A stretch of DNA of 64,000 nt from Linnemannia schmuckeri. Its lineage: Eukaryota > Mortierellomycota > Mortierellomycetes > Mortierellales > Mortierellaceae. The stretch lies in assembly GCA_029449235.1 (NCBI GenBank), contig JANATG010000020.1:496001-560000 (forward strand), in the 5' to 3' direction. Under the pieces are notes generated by a model. It saw only the letters and a list, made by a program, of their open reading frames with translations, searched no databases and was not told the origin of the DNA. Below are positions 36,746-46,648 of the stretch, in pieces. Position numbers and translations under genes: made by a program. Position 1 is the first letter of the stretch; every line of letters starts with the position of its first letter.

Positions 36746-39070
36746 TTATTTCTTCCATTTGGCATCACCGTGACGATGTCTGTTGCTACGCGACTTGTAG
36801 GCATCATGCAAGTCCTCAAACACACTATTCTGCTACTCCATCTCCCACTGGCACAATGCACTTAAATCTTCCAAATCCCCATCATCTGAACAACAGCAAT
36901 ACATTACCCTCCACCGGGTCCGTCTCTCAGCCTTAGCCTCCCTTTGGCGACGCCGCCTCTCGTCCTCGTCGGTCCGCACATAGATCCCCATCCCTTGCCA
37001 CCTGTGTTCCTCAAACAGGTTGCTCTCCTTCTCGGACAGAGCCCCGAGAGCCTCTCGAACTGCAGTAGTTTTGAGCCCATAAATGGTCCACCACCTTAGT
37101 CCCATCCAGCGCAGGTTGTCGACTGTGAGGAGGGAGTTGGAGTACTCGACCGCGCAGTCGTAGGGGATGTTTTTGCAGGATTTGGACCATTGAAAGTCGA
37201 GAGTGCTTAGCAGTGGGAGACGGGACTTGAGGCGGCTGTAGAAGGATGCGAGGATTTGGATCTTGCACTTGTATATTGCGAGTTCTGGGTTATATGGCGA
37301 TGTAGTCTCCGCTTCATTCTCCACGTTCTTACCCCTGTCGAGATTTGTGGATTCTGAGGGGGCGGCGAGATCCAAAACATCGTTTGACAGGGTCTTGAGC
37401 TCAGAACAGACCCAGTCCTCCTGCAACAAGTCGTGAATCAGCAAATTAGGAAGACACGGATTTGAATGCAACCCGCGGGAAGGTACAACGACAAGGGTCT
37501 TGAGCTGAGGACAACTAGTCAAGATCTGCAGGATATAACCCGACCGATGGTGGATACGATCAGATACAAAGTCCAGCTCTTGCAGGCGGATGGCCTCGAG
37601 TGTCGAGGCTGATCTCTCCAGAAGGGTCGGCAAGACGTGGGTGAGGAAATCTGGACGGATCATCATGGTGATCCCTAGAAGCTGACCTTCAGGCAGGGTT
37701 GAGAGGAAACGGAACATGTGTTCCTCGGCGATAAAGTTCTCTCCAAAATTGATGTTGGTCAGCGTGGGACAGGAGGCGGTGAGGATGGAGATCAGTTCTG
37801 TACAATTGTGAAAGGTCCAATTGTAGGAGAGTTTGGGTAAGAAAAGTTTACGGAGGTCTGGGAATCAGGACAGTATGGGATAGAGAGTGGTTTCCGGGTC
37901 GTCGGTTTCGATTGCAGATCTTCTGTAACCGTCGTAATGGGCAATGTTCAGCAGTCGAAGGTTTGGTGTCCTTGTTGTTTGTCGAGCATTGGTAGGAGTG
38001 GTGATAGAGGGGTGACTATAGTTGTTGCTCAGGTTGAGGGTGTGGTTGTGGATGTGGATGTGAAGATTGTTATTCTTGATGGCGGCGAATCGGTCTCGGA
38101 TGGCTTGTGGGTCCGAAGTGTATATATGAGCATAGGCATCGATATAGCTGTGGATGGTGAGTTCCTGAAGGCTGGGAGGGCAGTTCTCAACTATCGAACA
38201 GATATCTTTCATGGAAGTGCTGCCACGATACACGGGTTTCAGCGAATAAAGACCGCTGTTGCTGCTGTCACTACTACTGAGCGACGGTAACGACGACGAC
38301 GACTGGTGATGGCGTTGGAGGACTTGAAGGACACGCATCACGAACGCCGTCAGCGGCCGAGTGCCACCTCCGTACCAACTATAAAAGTATTCGACATACG
38401 ACAACTCGAGTTCCTTCAACCTCGGATTCCTTGCAATCAATTCCAATGCAACCCCCTTCAACATCCGATCCTCCACCCCGCCGGGATCTGCGTCTCTCCA
38501 GTCCTTGGTATGACTACACCAACAGCTCAACGAGAACCGCGTCAAGTTCCCAAACGGTACATCCAACAGATTCTTGGCAGAATAATCAATCCTCAGACTC
38601 TTGATCCGAAACGCATTCCTGCAAATAAGCTCCTTCTGCTTTGCAGAAATAAACGTTGGCGAGGACGAGTGAGTTGTCCAGCTGGGGCGTTGATTTCCAA
38701 AGGCGTCCACGAACCGGTCGTCTCGGATTGGCTGCCACCATTCGGGAGGCGGATTTGATGAGTCGCTGTTGTAGTCGTCGGGCCGGTGGGTATAGTAGTG
38801 GACGATGGATCTCCAGAGGTGTAGTTGGGCGAGCGGGTACCAGGCCTTGCTGACTTTTAGACAGGCGGTTGTGTCCCTTCGAGAAAGGTATTGAAAGATA
38901 TTGTCGGTGATGAGGGTGTTGTCGAAGGCAATGGACATTGGGTTTTCGGGTTGGGTGGTGATTGAGGGAGGAGAAAGTAGGACGGGGAAGGGCTGTTGTT
39001 GGTGAGGAGGAGGTAATAGGAGGGCGGCGATGTCTTGTAGGGAGAGGTACGGGTTTCTTTTTCTAGGCAT
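36746..39070 (-). pseudogene. F-box/LRR gene, family A copy 1, with two in-frame stops
   Basis: From ATG 39070 the reading frame runs to a TGA at 37867-37865 (401 residues) and continues in the same frame to a TAG at 36835-36833 and a TAA at 36748-36746: 774 codons if uninterrupted. The N-terminal F-box (DNIFQYLSRRDTTACLKVSK near 55-74) contains the family LWRSI. Leucine-rich segments follow (LKELELSYVEY, CPPSLQELTIHS, LTNINFGENFIAEEHMFRF). Paralogs read PLLNCFPDLQDL where this copy reads PILS-stop-FPDLRKL, so TGA replaces a conserved Cys codon. Past the TAG, VFEDLHDAYKSRS matches VFEDVHNAYKPRS-type sequence of the 48-50 kb copy. F-box proteins are SCF ubiquitin-ligase substrate receptors. 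The first 401 residues could still be made as a truncated protein. Confidence 0.85.
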
Positions 39071-39128
39071 TGCAGTGATGTAAGACGAGGAAGAGAAGGA
39101 GGGTGTGCGGACGAAGAGGAGGAGGATT

Positions 39129-39170
39129 CTTTAAATAGTCATTGGCTGCCTTTAAATAGTCATTGGCTGC
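39129..39170. repeat. Perfect 21-bp tandem duplication carrying TTTAAATA and ATTGG elements
   Basis: Two identical adjacent 21-bp units (39129-39149 and 39150-39170). Read on the F-box strand, each carries a CCAAT box followed by TATTTAAA, 60-100 bp upstream of the ATG at 39070. This is a duplicated core-promoter module. Confidence 0.9.
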
Positions 39171-41230
39171 GTCAGGAGGCACAGCTTTCTGATGGATTGC
39201 TTGATCGCTTTACCTTGACATTGGAGGCTGAAGACGAAGAAAGGGGTCGATTGAGGCGAAGACGACAGTTTTTACGACATGGACAGTACACAGTTTCAGA
39301 AAAGAAAACCAAAGCATTAACCAGAATCGTAAGAATAGAACAACAACAAGGGGGATTTGTCATGTTGCCGACGACTTGACGCGCTGAAAAAAGTTCCCTA
39401 ATTGGCAATGGTGTCTTGACATATCTAGTTCTCTTCTTCTCCTGGTTTACTGTTGCCGGTGGGTCGTATGCACCCGAGGAATATTTGCCACCATTTTTTT
39501 GCAACTTGATGCAAATCCATGCTCGTGCAAAATGCAAAAAATGGCCTTCTAGTCGACCTGATTGCAAACACGTTTCTTTCTCTAACTCCTAGTATGGATG
39601 CGTATTCATAGATGCAGCGATCGTTACTTGGAGACAAACTTGGTTTTAGAGGGGAAAAAAGGTGTTGAATGAGAAACGAAAGAGAAGAAAGAACATGACG
39701 AACTATTGCTGACCTTTTCTTGACCCTTCATTCTTTTTCTCATCGTAGCCACTTCGCCATGTATATCTTCTGAGCCTGTGCAAGTTTAACTGTATGTGTC
39801 CATGACCAAGTCATGAGCCAACAGGATTGAGCGTCGTGAACATGCGGGCGATGGACAAACCTTCAAGTTCACACTCTTTCTCCGCCTTGTCAATGCTATC
39901 CTGACTCCTCACGAGTACCAGAGTCCTCCTTGGGCGGCAACGAACAACAAGATACACTCTCAGCGTCAGTCGATAGATTTCTCTCTTCCTTGTTGTTCAC
40001 TGCCATCCACACATCCCCCTCTCTTCCACATACCACCTCTCTTCAACACAACACACTTTCGACAACTCGACACTTCGACAGCCCAACGCCCCGACAATTC
40101 AACTTCTCGACAGCCCGACACGACAACATCGCTTCCCCTTCCACTTTCCACTTCCTCTATCGTTAGCACTCTCATCAGCAACCTTGGTCCACGTTTTCGC
40201 CCTGATCTCTTCAGCACACTTCTGTACACTACCTTGTTTAGTCTAGGCGTCTTTTCCTTGAGAATTCTTGTTCTTGTTTGCTAAGAATAGCTCCTACAAG
40301 AGGGTTGTTTTCCAAAGAGTGTTCAGATGTTTGCTTGGAAAGTGGAACAGCAACTTAAGTTTCGGGGTACAATAGAAGCCTATGGGCGAGACAAACCCTT
40401 ACAACAGGGCATCTATGTGACTACACCTGGCAAGATGTTATCGACTCTTCTCTCGATCTGTTCTTGGCTGCGATACGCGGTCAACATAGTGTTTGATACG
40501 ACCTCGTTGGGAGTTTCTTGAGAGGGTCCTGCTATTATGACAGGAACACAAACAACAAGAGACCTTAGTTGAACTACTCTCACCCTCCATCTAACAGGGA
40601 GAATACTGAAATGCCTGGGACTGATTACAAAGAGTAGAGACTATTGTCGACCTTTGCTTCGATTTCATACCACTTTGTAATTTGCATCAAGTGCATCCGC
40701 GCGGCAACGTTGGTATCGGCCACCTTTGGACCAGACTCTGCGAAGAGCTCCTTTTTTATGGTCATTAAGATAAACAATTTGGCTCCACTGCACTGGTTAT
40801 TCGACATCATCTTTGATATACTGACCTGAGGCAGAAATGAGAAGTGAGGGGCATTGCCAAAGACTTTACTAACATTTGTAGTATCTTTCTTCTAAGTCAT
40901 GCTTATTAGTGTGCGGGATACAGCAGCTCCGGATCCAAAAGGCCACAAACGAACGAGTGAGCCAGGGCAAGATGCGTAATGGTTTCAGGGAATCGGGACA
41001 AGACATAACGAGCCTTGACCAAATAAGTAAGTTTAGGCGTCTTTTTGCCGTAAGCAATATGTTTCTTTTCTTTTCTTTTCTTTTCTTTTCCTTTTTTCAT
41101 TTTTCGTTTTCAGTCAAACTGGAGTAGTACCTATGTGATAGCCACGAGAGATCTAGGAATTGCTTTTCTGTTTTGGTAGTACATGAATGTTGAATAAAAT
41201 GTCCATTTGTATTTACGGGGTGATTGCACG
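39171..41230. other. 2.1 kb intergenic region between F-box loci
   Basis: No gene supported. 39170-39240 shares short blocks (GGCACAGC, TTGGAGGCTGAA) with 50775-50840 upstream of another family A copy, so the duplication included promoter DNA. A CGACA-rich patch lies near 40070-40125 and a TTTTC tandem near 41064-41092. Confidence 0.45.
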
Positions 41231-41290
41231 TTATTTTTGTTGCAAATAATTAAAAGGGATAAATTGTACGTGAGGTAAATTGGTCTGCAG

Positions 41291-43267
41291 TCAGTCAACA
41301 GAGGACAAAACCGTTGGCGAGTCGACGGCATGATCTCCTGTGTAGAACTCAACCCTCTCAAGCTTTGGCCAGCTGTCAGCAATCCACGCGACCTCCTTCT
41401 CTCCCAAGATGAACCCTGGCATAGTGGCGGCGTCGGCATGGAACAGTCCACGGAGAGTTGTCAAACTCTTCAGTCCTGACAGCAATTGCAGTCCACCCCA
41501 CTGATAGCCTTCTTCCGCAAACTTGTCGCCCACCGTAAGCAGCCCTTGCAAGAAGTATTCCGACATCGAGAGGTCAGAGTCAACGTCAACATGGAAGGCA
41601 GGGCGTTTTAAATATCGTCTCGTGTCCAAAACCTTCAGCTCCGTCAGCCTGCCCAGCTGCCGATACAGTGTGTTGAGTCGAGCCACCACCCGCTTCTGTT
41701 GCTGATCAAACTCGCTCCTATCGTTCGGTCCGACAGGGATTTGGATCACGCCGGTGTTGATAGTGATGTGGAGTTCCTGAATCCTAGTTGACGCCCACTC
41801 CTCCTTAATCATATCCTCCAACCGCATTGGAGTCGTTAAGATATTGAAAATCTCAAGGTGTGGACAATCAAACAGCACTGCCCGGAACAAGCTGAAGTTC
41901 AGTCGAGGACACCTGTGGATCTCAAACCGTCGCAACGACACAAAGTGACGCATCGATGGTTTTCGTTTCACCAGACGGCGTCTCTGCACCTCTACTTTCA
42001 CCAAACCATAATCCGTAATCACTGTCTTGGTCATAGGGGGCGACTCTACTGTTTCTGTTGGATCGCTCTTCTCCGCAACTCTCTCCTTTCTCTCCTTCTC
42101 CTCATCACCCTCCTCCATACCCTCATATTTTGTGAGTTTGACTGTTTCCAGCGTGTTCTCTTCGAGGACATTCATCATGGTAGAGAAGATTTTCACGCAC
42201 CGCTCCTGCATGGAAACCATCCGCGAAATACTTCTAGGTCTCCTTACACCTAGAATGTGCTTATTAAGGAAACCCCCCGCAAACAGTCGCACCACTAGAG
42301 AAGAGGAAGGAGAAGGGGAAGGACTATTGAGCCTGGATTGTCGACTGTTCATCGGAACCAGATTTGGGCAGTGGAATAACATCTGAAGGAAGGGTCTATA
42401 GGATTCAGGCGAAGAAGGGTTGATCGTTTTCCAGCCTGTCGGATTCGGGAGGTTGTTGTTGTTGTATGGTAGACTGGTCGACTGTCCGCCGTCGTTGTTA
42501 TTGCTGCTGATGGTTAGAGCCGGTACGTTCAAAAACGGATCGTCGATGGCTGGGTCTACACGGGAGCATAAAACGTAGAGATCACTGGCATAGTGCAATC
42601 GAAGGGTCACAGACTTGAGGGACGTGGGGCGTTTGGCAAAGATGGTCCGGATGGCATGGAGGATACTGCTCTCTGACATTGATACAAAATCCAAGTACAG
42701 CGTCTCCAATATTTTGAGTTTCGATATTGTTGCTGCCCAGACAGCTTTGAAGCTGTCGTCGATCTTGATGTTGTGCATGTGTAGGGTCGTGAGGCGAGGG
42801 CTACCTTGGAGAAAACACCAGACCTGCACTGAAAGGTCTCTATTTTCGCAGAGGGATTCGATTGAAGGTTGAGCAGGAATCTGGTAGGGTGAAGGTGGGT
42901 CTGGAGGTGAGGCGGAGGAGGAGGAGGGGGAAGAGGAGGAGGACGACGTTGGCGATGGTGAAATTGGAAAATAAACGTCCCTGAACTCATCGTGGTATTT
43001 GCGACAGGAGCGTTCGTCTATCATAATGGTCCTCAGATGGAAGGCGTTTATTGCTACGTCTCTGAGACTGCGAGGTGCTTGTGGTTTGTCGTGGAATAGA
43101 CACAGTGCCGAGAAATCTTGAGACTTTTGAGCGTAGCGGGGGAGGAAGGTGCTGTATAGAGTCCCACAGGTCTGCATTAGGCACGCGATGTCCCGAGGGA
43201 AAAGAAACTGCTCGAGATGCAGGGCCAGCTCGGGAAGACCAAACGCTCGAGTGATAGGAGAGTCCAT
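41291..43267 (-). CDS. F-box-like/LRR protein, family B copy 1, truncated by a late nonsense codon
   Basis: 658 residues from ATG 43267 (MDSPITRAFGLPELAL); the frame is open further upstream, but that extension translates a CT-microsatellite. The F-box-like helix region is residues about 8-45 (LALHLEQFLFPRDIACLMQT), followed by a Ser/Pro linker and leucine-rich repeats (LKILETLYLDFVSMSES, IQELHITINTG, GLQLLSGLKSLTTLRGLF). It ends VLSSVD-TGA at 41293-41291, where its paralog at 44.4 kb reads VLSSIAWLRTK. The same frame continues past the TGA as LQTNLPHVQFIPFNY to a TAA at 41231, clearly homologous to the paralog C-terminus. The TGA therefore replaces a Trp codon and removes about the last 16 family residues. 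The protein may still function in SCF substrate recognition. Confidence 0.8.
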   Translation of the reverse strand: MDSPITRAFGLPELALHLEQFLFPRDIACLMQTCGTLYSTFLPRYAQKSQDFSALCLFHDKPQAPRSLRDVAINAFHLRTIMIDERSCRKYHDEFRDVYFPISPSPTSSSSSSPSSSSASPPDPPSPYQIPAQPSIESLCENRDLSVQVWCFLQGSPRLTTLHMHNIKIDDSFKAVWAATISKLKILETLYLDFVSMSESSILHAIRTIFAKRPTSLKSVTLRLHYASDLYVLCSRVDPAIDDPFLNVPALTISSNNNDGGQSTSLPYNNNNLPNPTGWKTINPSSPESYRPFLQMLFHCPNLVPMNSRQSRLNSPSPSPSSSLVVRLFAGGFLNKHILGVRRPRSISRMVSMQERCVKIFSTMMNVLEENTLETVKLTKYEGMEEGDEEKERKERVAEKSDPTETVESPPMTKTVITDYGLVKVEVQRRRLVKRKPSMRHFVSLRRFEIHRCPRLNFSLFRAVLFDCPHLEIFNILTTPMRLEDMIKEEWASTRIQELHITINTGVIQIPVGPNDRSEFDQQQKRVVARLNTLYRQLGRLTELKVLDTRRYLKRPAFHVDVDSDLSMSEYFLQGLLTVGDKFAEEGYQWGGLQLLSGLKSLTTLRGLFHADAATMPGFILGEKEVAWIADSWPKLERVEFYTGDHAVDSPTVLSSVD

Positions 43268-44396
43268 GAACTTGGTGTTTGTGGCACCGGTGGAGAGTGT
43301 AAAAAAATGTGAAGTAGGACTATATGTAAGTGTGGCCGTGGGGACAAGAAATGAAACGTACAAAAAGCAGTGAAGCTTTGGTTGTTTTTGTACTGTCTCT
43401 CTCCCCCTTTCTCTCTTTCTCTCTTTCTCTCTTTCTCTCTTTCTCTCTTTCTCTGTCTTCTGTGGCTTGGAAGAAGCAATGCGGCGCACATGGCTATGCT
43501 TGAGCCTTGGCACGACAGAGGAACAGAATCATGTCACCCAAGCGATCCATTTCTTTTCTGTACGCTGTTTGCTTACTGCGGCACTTTCTCTAGTCTTGGC
43601 ACACTTCTGCCATTCCTTCCATTTGGTTCTTGAATTGACACCCAAAAATGGCAAAGTCACGCGGAGATTGATTTTGACCACCACCCTATCAACGGCCTTG
43701 AAACGTTCTTGGCTCGGCCCAGGCGAGCAGCGCGACACACGAGTGGCTGATCAAGCAGTCATCAAGTCCCTTCTGGGCCTGAGGCGCATGGAAATTATGG
43801 AGAGGAGAGGCAATATGGTCATCAAGGAGTTGGAGGTGGAAGACGGCTAGATCCCTTGAGCTCGCGTTAAAGCAGCAAGGGTCGTCCGGACTCGTAAGAG
43901 GACGGGCTGTGGTCCTCAGGTACCGATGTACTGTTTAGTATGTTTTACTTAGGGAAGTAGACTATGTGCTCGTACGAGCTTCACTTAGATAGTTCCACTT
44001 TTCAATTGGATAAAATTGATGTGTCGCCACAGACGACCCATCACTACCTTGGTAAAAAAAAAAAATGAAACGTTCTTGGCTCGTTCGTTTCTTTCTTATT
44101 CCACTCGACGTAAAAATGGAGTCGTTGACGCACCTGCCCATATTACCTCAACCACATCTACTGCAAACACACATATCAAAAACACACACCCCGCTTTCAT
44201 TTCTGACATCAAGTTCCATAGCCAAGAACGCTGCCTGAGAACGGGCAAGACGAGGTGAGGAGCAAGTGAGCTTGGCGTTCAATGTTCACGACTATGTGGG
44301 AGAAACAAGCAACTGAAATGCAACGAATAGAAAACGGAAAGAAAAAAATTCGAACAGTACGGTGTTTAATGACGCGGAAGAAATTTACTCTGGCCG
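43268..44396. other. Intergenic region between family B copies
   Basis: Holds an 8-bp microsatellite (TTTCTCTC units) at about 43404-43455 upstream of the family B copy 1 start. The + strand open frame through 43467-43850 has no recognisable domain. No further gene seen. Confidence 0.45.
43404..43455 (+). repeat. TTTCTCTC octamer microsatellite
   Basis: About six tandem 8-bp units. On the gene strand they are purine (GAGAGAAA), and they produce a spurious Lys/Arg/Glu N-terminal extension of the neighbouring F-box frame. Confidence 0.9.
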
Positions 44397-46301
44397 CTAA
44401 TAGTTAAAGGGGACGAATTCTACATGAGGAAGCTTGGTTCGGAGCCACGCGATAGAGGACAGAACCTTTGGGGAGTTGGTGGCATGGGCTCCTGTAAAGA
44501 ATTCAATTCTCTCCAGCTTCGGCCAGTTCTCAGCGACCCATTTGACATCCTTCTCTCCCATGATAAAGCCTGGCAAAGTGGCGACGTTAAAGGCGAACAG
44601 ACCTTTGAGAACTGTCAAGCTCTTGAGCCCCGACAGCAACTGAAGACCACCCCACATTCCACCGTCTTTGCTCTCGTCGCTCACTGTCAATAGGCCCGAT
44701 AAGACGTAATTTAAGGGTGATAGGCCAAGATCGATGTTGAAATGACGATCAACAGTGCATGTGTATAATCTCAAGTCTAGCACCTTCAGCTCTGTGAGCA
44801 CGCTCAGTTGTCGGTAGAGCGACTCCAGTTGCTCCACCTTTTCCTTATGTTGCAAGCTGAAATGGCGCCGGTTGTTCAGTTGGATGGGGATATGTGTCTC
44901 GCCTGCGTCGATGGTGATATGCAGTTCCTGGATCCTGGTTGATACCCACCTCTCCTGGGTCAGGCGCTCCAAACGGACCGGAATCTCCAATGCCTTCAGC
45001 ACCTCGAGTTGCGAACAGTTGACAAGGATCAATCGAAGCGTCCCAGCACCAATTCTGACACCCTGGAACTCGAGACGTCGGAGTGAGGTGTAGTGCCTGG
45101 TTAACGCCAATGCCAAATTGTTGTGTGTAAAGTCGTAATCGTGAAGGTCGAGTGATTCCAGAGATTTTTCATGCATGGCTGCCATGATGGCAAGCAGCGA
45201 CTCCGGTTCCTTACAGCTCTCTCTGGCGTTGAAGGATAGTCTCCGCAATCCCGGGCAGGTGTTGACAATAAATCTGGCGTATGCTAAACTATGCACAGGG
45301 ATGTTCAAGCGTATATTAGGAGCCTCCATGGAAACGAGGTTGGGGAGCCGTCGCAAAATATTGCGGAAGGTCTGATAGTCCCAAGGGTAAGGGCTGTACA
45401 CGTTCCATTCCGTCAAATTTGGAAGGAGAGAGTTCTCGTCTCGAATGATGGACGTTTCACTGGTCTGAGCGTTCAGCAGCAGCCTGTAAGTCGGATCGTC
45501 ATGTGGGTTCTCGTGAAAGAAGAAGCGCTGGGTACCCACATGGCCATGGACTCCGAGTGATAATGACTTGAGCGAAGGAGGAGTGCCGTGGACGATGGTC
45601 GAGAACAAATCGTCCGGCCTAGACGTATCAGGTATTACAAAATCCATGGATAGAGTCCCCAGCATTTTGAGTCCTGAGATTGTCGCCGCCCAATAGACGG
45701 CATAAATACGACCCGGCATCATGATGTTGTCAATACGGAGAGTCGTGAGAAGAGGACTGGCTTGGAGACAATACCGGACCCGAGCAGGAGTGACCGCCTT
45801 TGAGCAAAGATCCTCTAGAGACCATCGGATCTGAGATGACGAAGAATCCAAAGACTGCTGGTGCTGCTGCTGGGGCTGATCCTCCGATTCCAATGATGGT
45901 ACGGGCGGCATTCTTGTTGTTGGTCCTGGAGGCAGGAGCCCTTTGGCGCAGACGACATCGCGGAGAGAGTTGTAGTAGCGGTGCAGGAGTCTATCGTCGT
46001 CCAATATGATGGTCGTGATAGAAGCGGCGTTTCTGGCAACGCCTTCTAGACTGCGCGCTGGTTTGGGTATATTGTCGGGCGAGGGTTTAAGCACCTCACC
46101 GAGAAGAGACACCTTGCGGAAGAGATAAGGCTCGCCGATGATATAGAGAAGTCGAGAAGTCTTTGTCACGCTCGAGACGTCTCTAGGGTCGAGGCTCCTT
46201 ATAACGAAGAGAACTAGATCAGGAATCTGAAAGAATCGGGCCGAGGCAGATTCCTTGTCCGTGATGATGGAGAAGGAAGTCGACGACACGAAAGGCGGCA
46301 T
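44397..46301 (-). CDS. F-box-like/LRR protein, family B copy 2, intact
   Basis: Single-exon 634-residue protein from ATG 46301, the only member of the cluster with no disruption that I can find. The F-box-like segment is at about 25-65 (IPDLVLFVIRSLDPRDVSSVTK). Leucine-rich repeats then run to the C-terminus (LTTLRIDNIMMPG, LKMLGTLSMDFV, CPGLRRLSFNARES, LESLDLHDYDF, CSQLEVLKALEIPVRLE, IQELHITIDAGETHIPI, WPKLERIEFFTGAHATN), ending HVEFVPFNY. The family is expected to act as SCF ubiquitin-ligase receptor with the LRR binding substrate. No substrate can be inferred. Confidence 0.88.
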   Translation of the reverse strand: MPPFVSSTSFSIITDKESASARFFQIPDLVLFVIRSLDPRDVSSVTKTSRLLYIIGEPYLFRKVSLLGEVLKPSPDNIPKPARSLEGVARNAASITTIILDDDRLLHRYYNSLRDVVCAKGLLPPGPTTRMPPVPSLESEDQPQQQHQQSLDSSSSQIRWSLEDLCSKAVTPARVRYCLQASPLLTTLRIDNIMMPGRIYAVYWAATISGLKMLGTLSMDFVIPDTSRPDDLFSTIVHGTPPSLKSLSLGVHGHVGTQRFFFHENPHDDPTYRLLLNAQTSETSIIRDENSLLPNLTEWNVYSPYPWDYQTFRNILRRLPNLVSMEAPNIRLNIPVHSLAYARFIVNTCPGLRRLSFNARESCKEPESLLAIMAAMHEKSLESLDLHDYDFTHNNLALALTRHYTSLRRLEFQGVRIGAGTLRLILVNCSQLEVLKALEIPVRLERLTQERWVSTRIQELHITIDAGETHIPIQLNNRRHFSLQHKEKVEQLESLYRQLSVLTELKVLDLRLYTCTVDRHFNIDLGLSPLNYVLSGLLTVSDESKDGGMWGGLQLLSGLKSLTVLKGLFAFNVATLPGFIMGEKDVKWVAENWPKLERIEFFTGAHATNSPKVLSSIAWLRTKLPHVEFVPFNY

Positions 46302-46648
46302 GGGAGGGGGTGGAATGAATGAGGTTTGAATTGGATGAGAAATAACGAATAAAAAAAGAAGCGATCACCACCTCCTACTTTAGTTCTAAGGAAGACAAGT
46401 CTTCACGGAGACCCCCTTTATTTTCATTTCGTGGCTTGGAATGGGACATGGTTTTGCATGTGTCCTCTGTGTTAGGTCCAATCCAACATGCCGCGCAAGG
46501 TGCGAAAAGATCAATTGGTACGTCTGCTCTTCTTGGATGAGGCGAGACAGATCGTTCTCACGCGTTGGTTCCTTAATTGATCCAAATGTGGCAATCAAAG
46601 GAGTATACTCATGCTATCAAAGGTAAAATTAATTGACGTTTCTATTAA
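46302..46648. other. Short intergenic stretch between family B copy 2 and family A copy 2
   Basis: Promoter side of the 44.4-46.3 kb F-box gene. No additional feature seen. Confidence 0.4.

Noticed and set aside
37850..37880. A GT...AG pair that would splice out the TGA at 37865-37867
   Set aside because: The only nearby pair spans 14 nt, far below the shortest intron seen here (93 nt), and paralogs align without a gap.
43268..43513. N-terminal extension of the family B copy 1 protein
   Set aside because: It translates a GAGAGAAA microsatellite into Lys/Arg/Glu repeats, and paralogs begin at the MDSPITRAF position.
43467..43850. Plus-strand 127-codon frame between F-box genes
   Set aside because: No domain, no splice support, and it overlaps the promoter of the minus-strand F-box gene.
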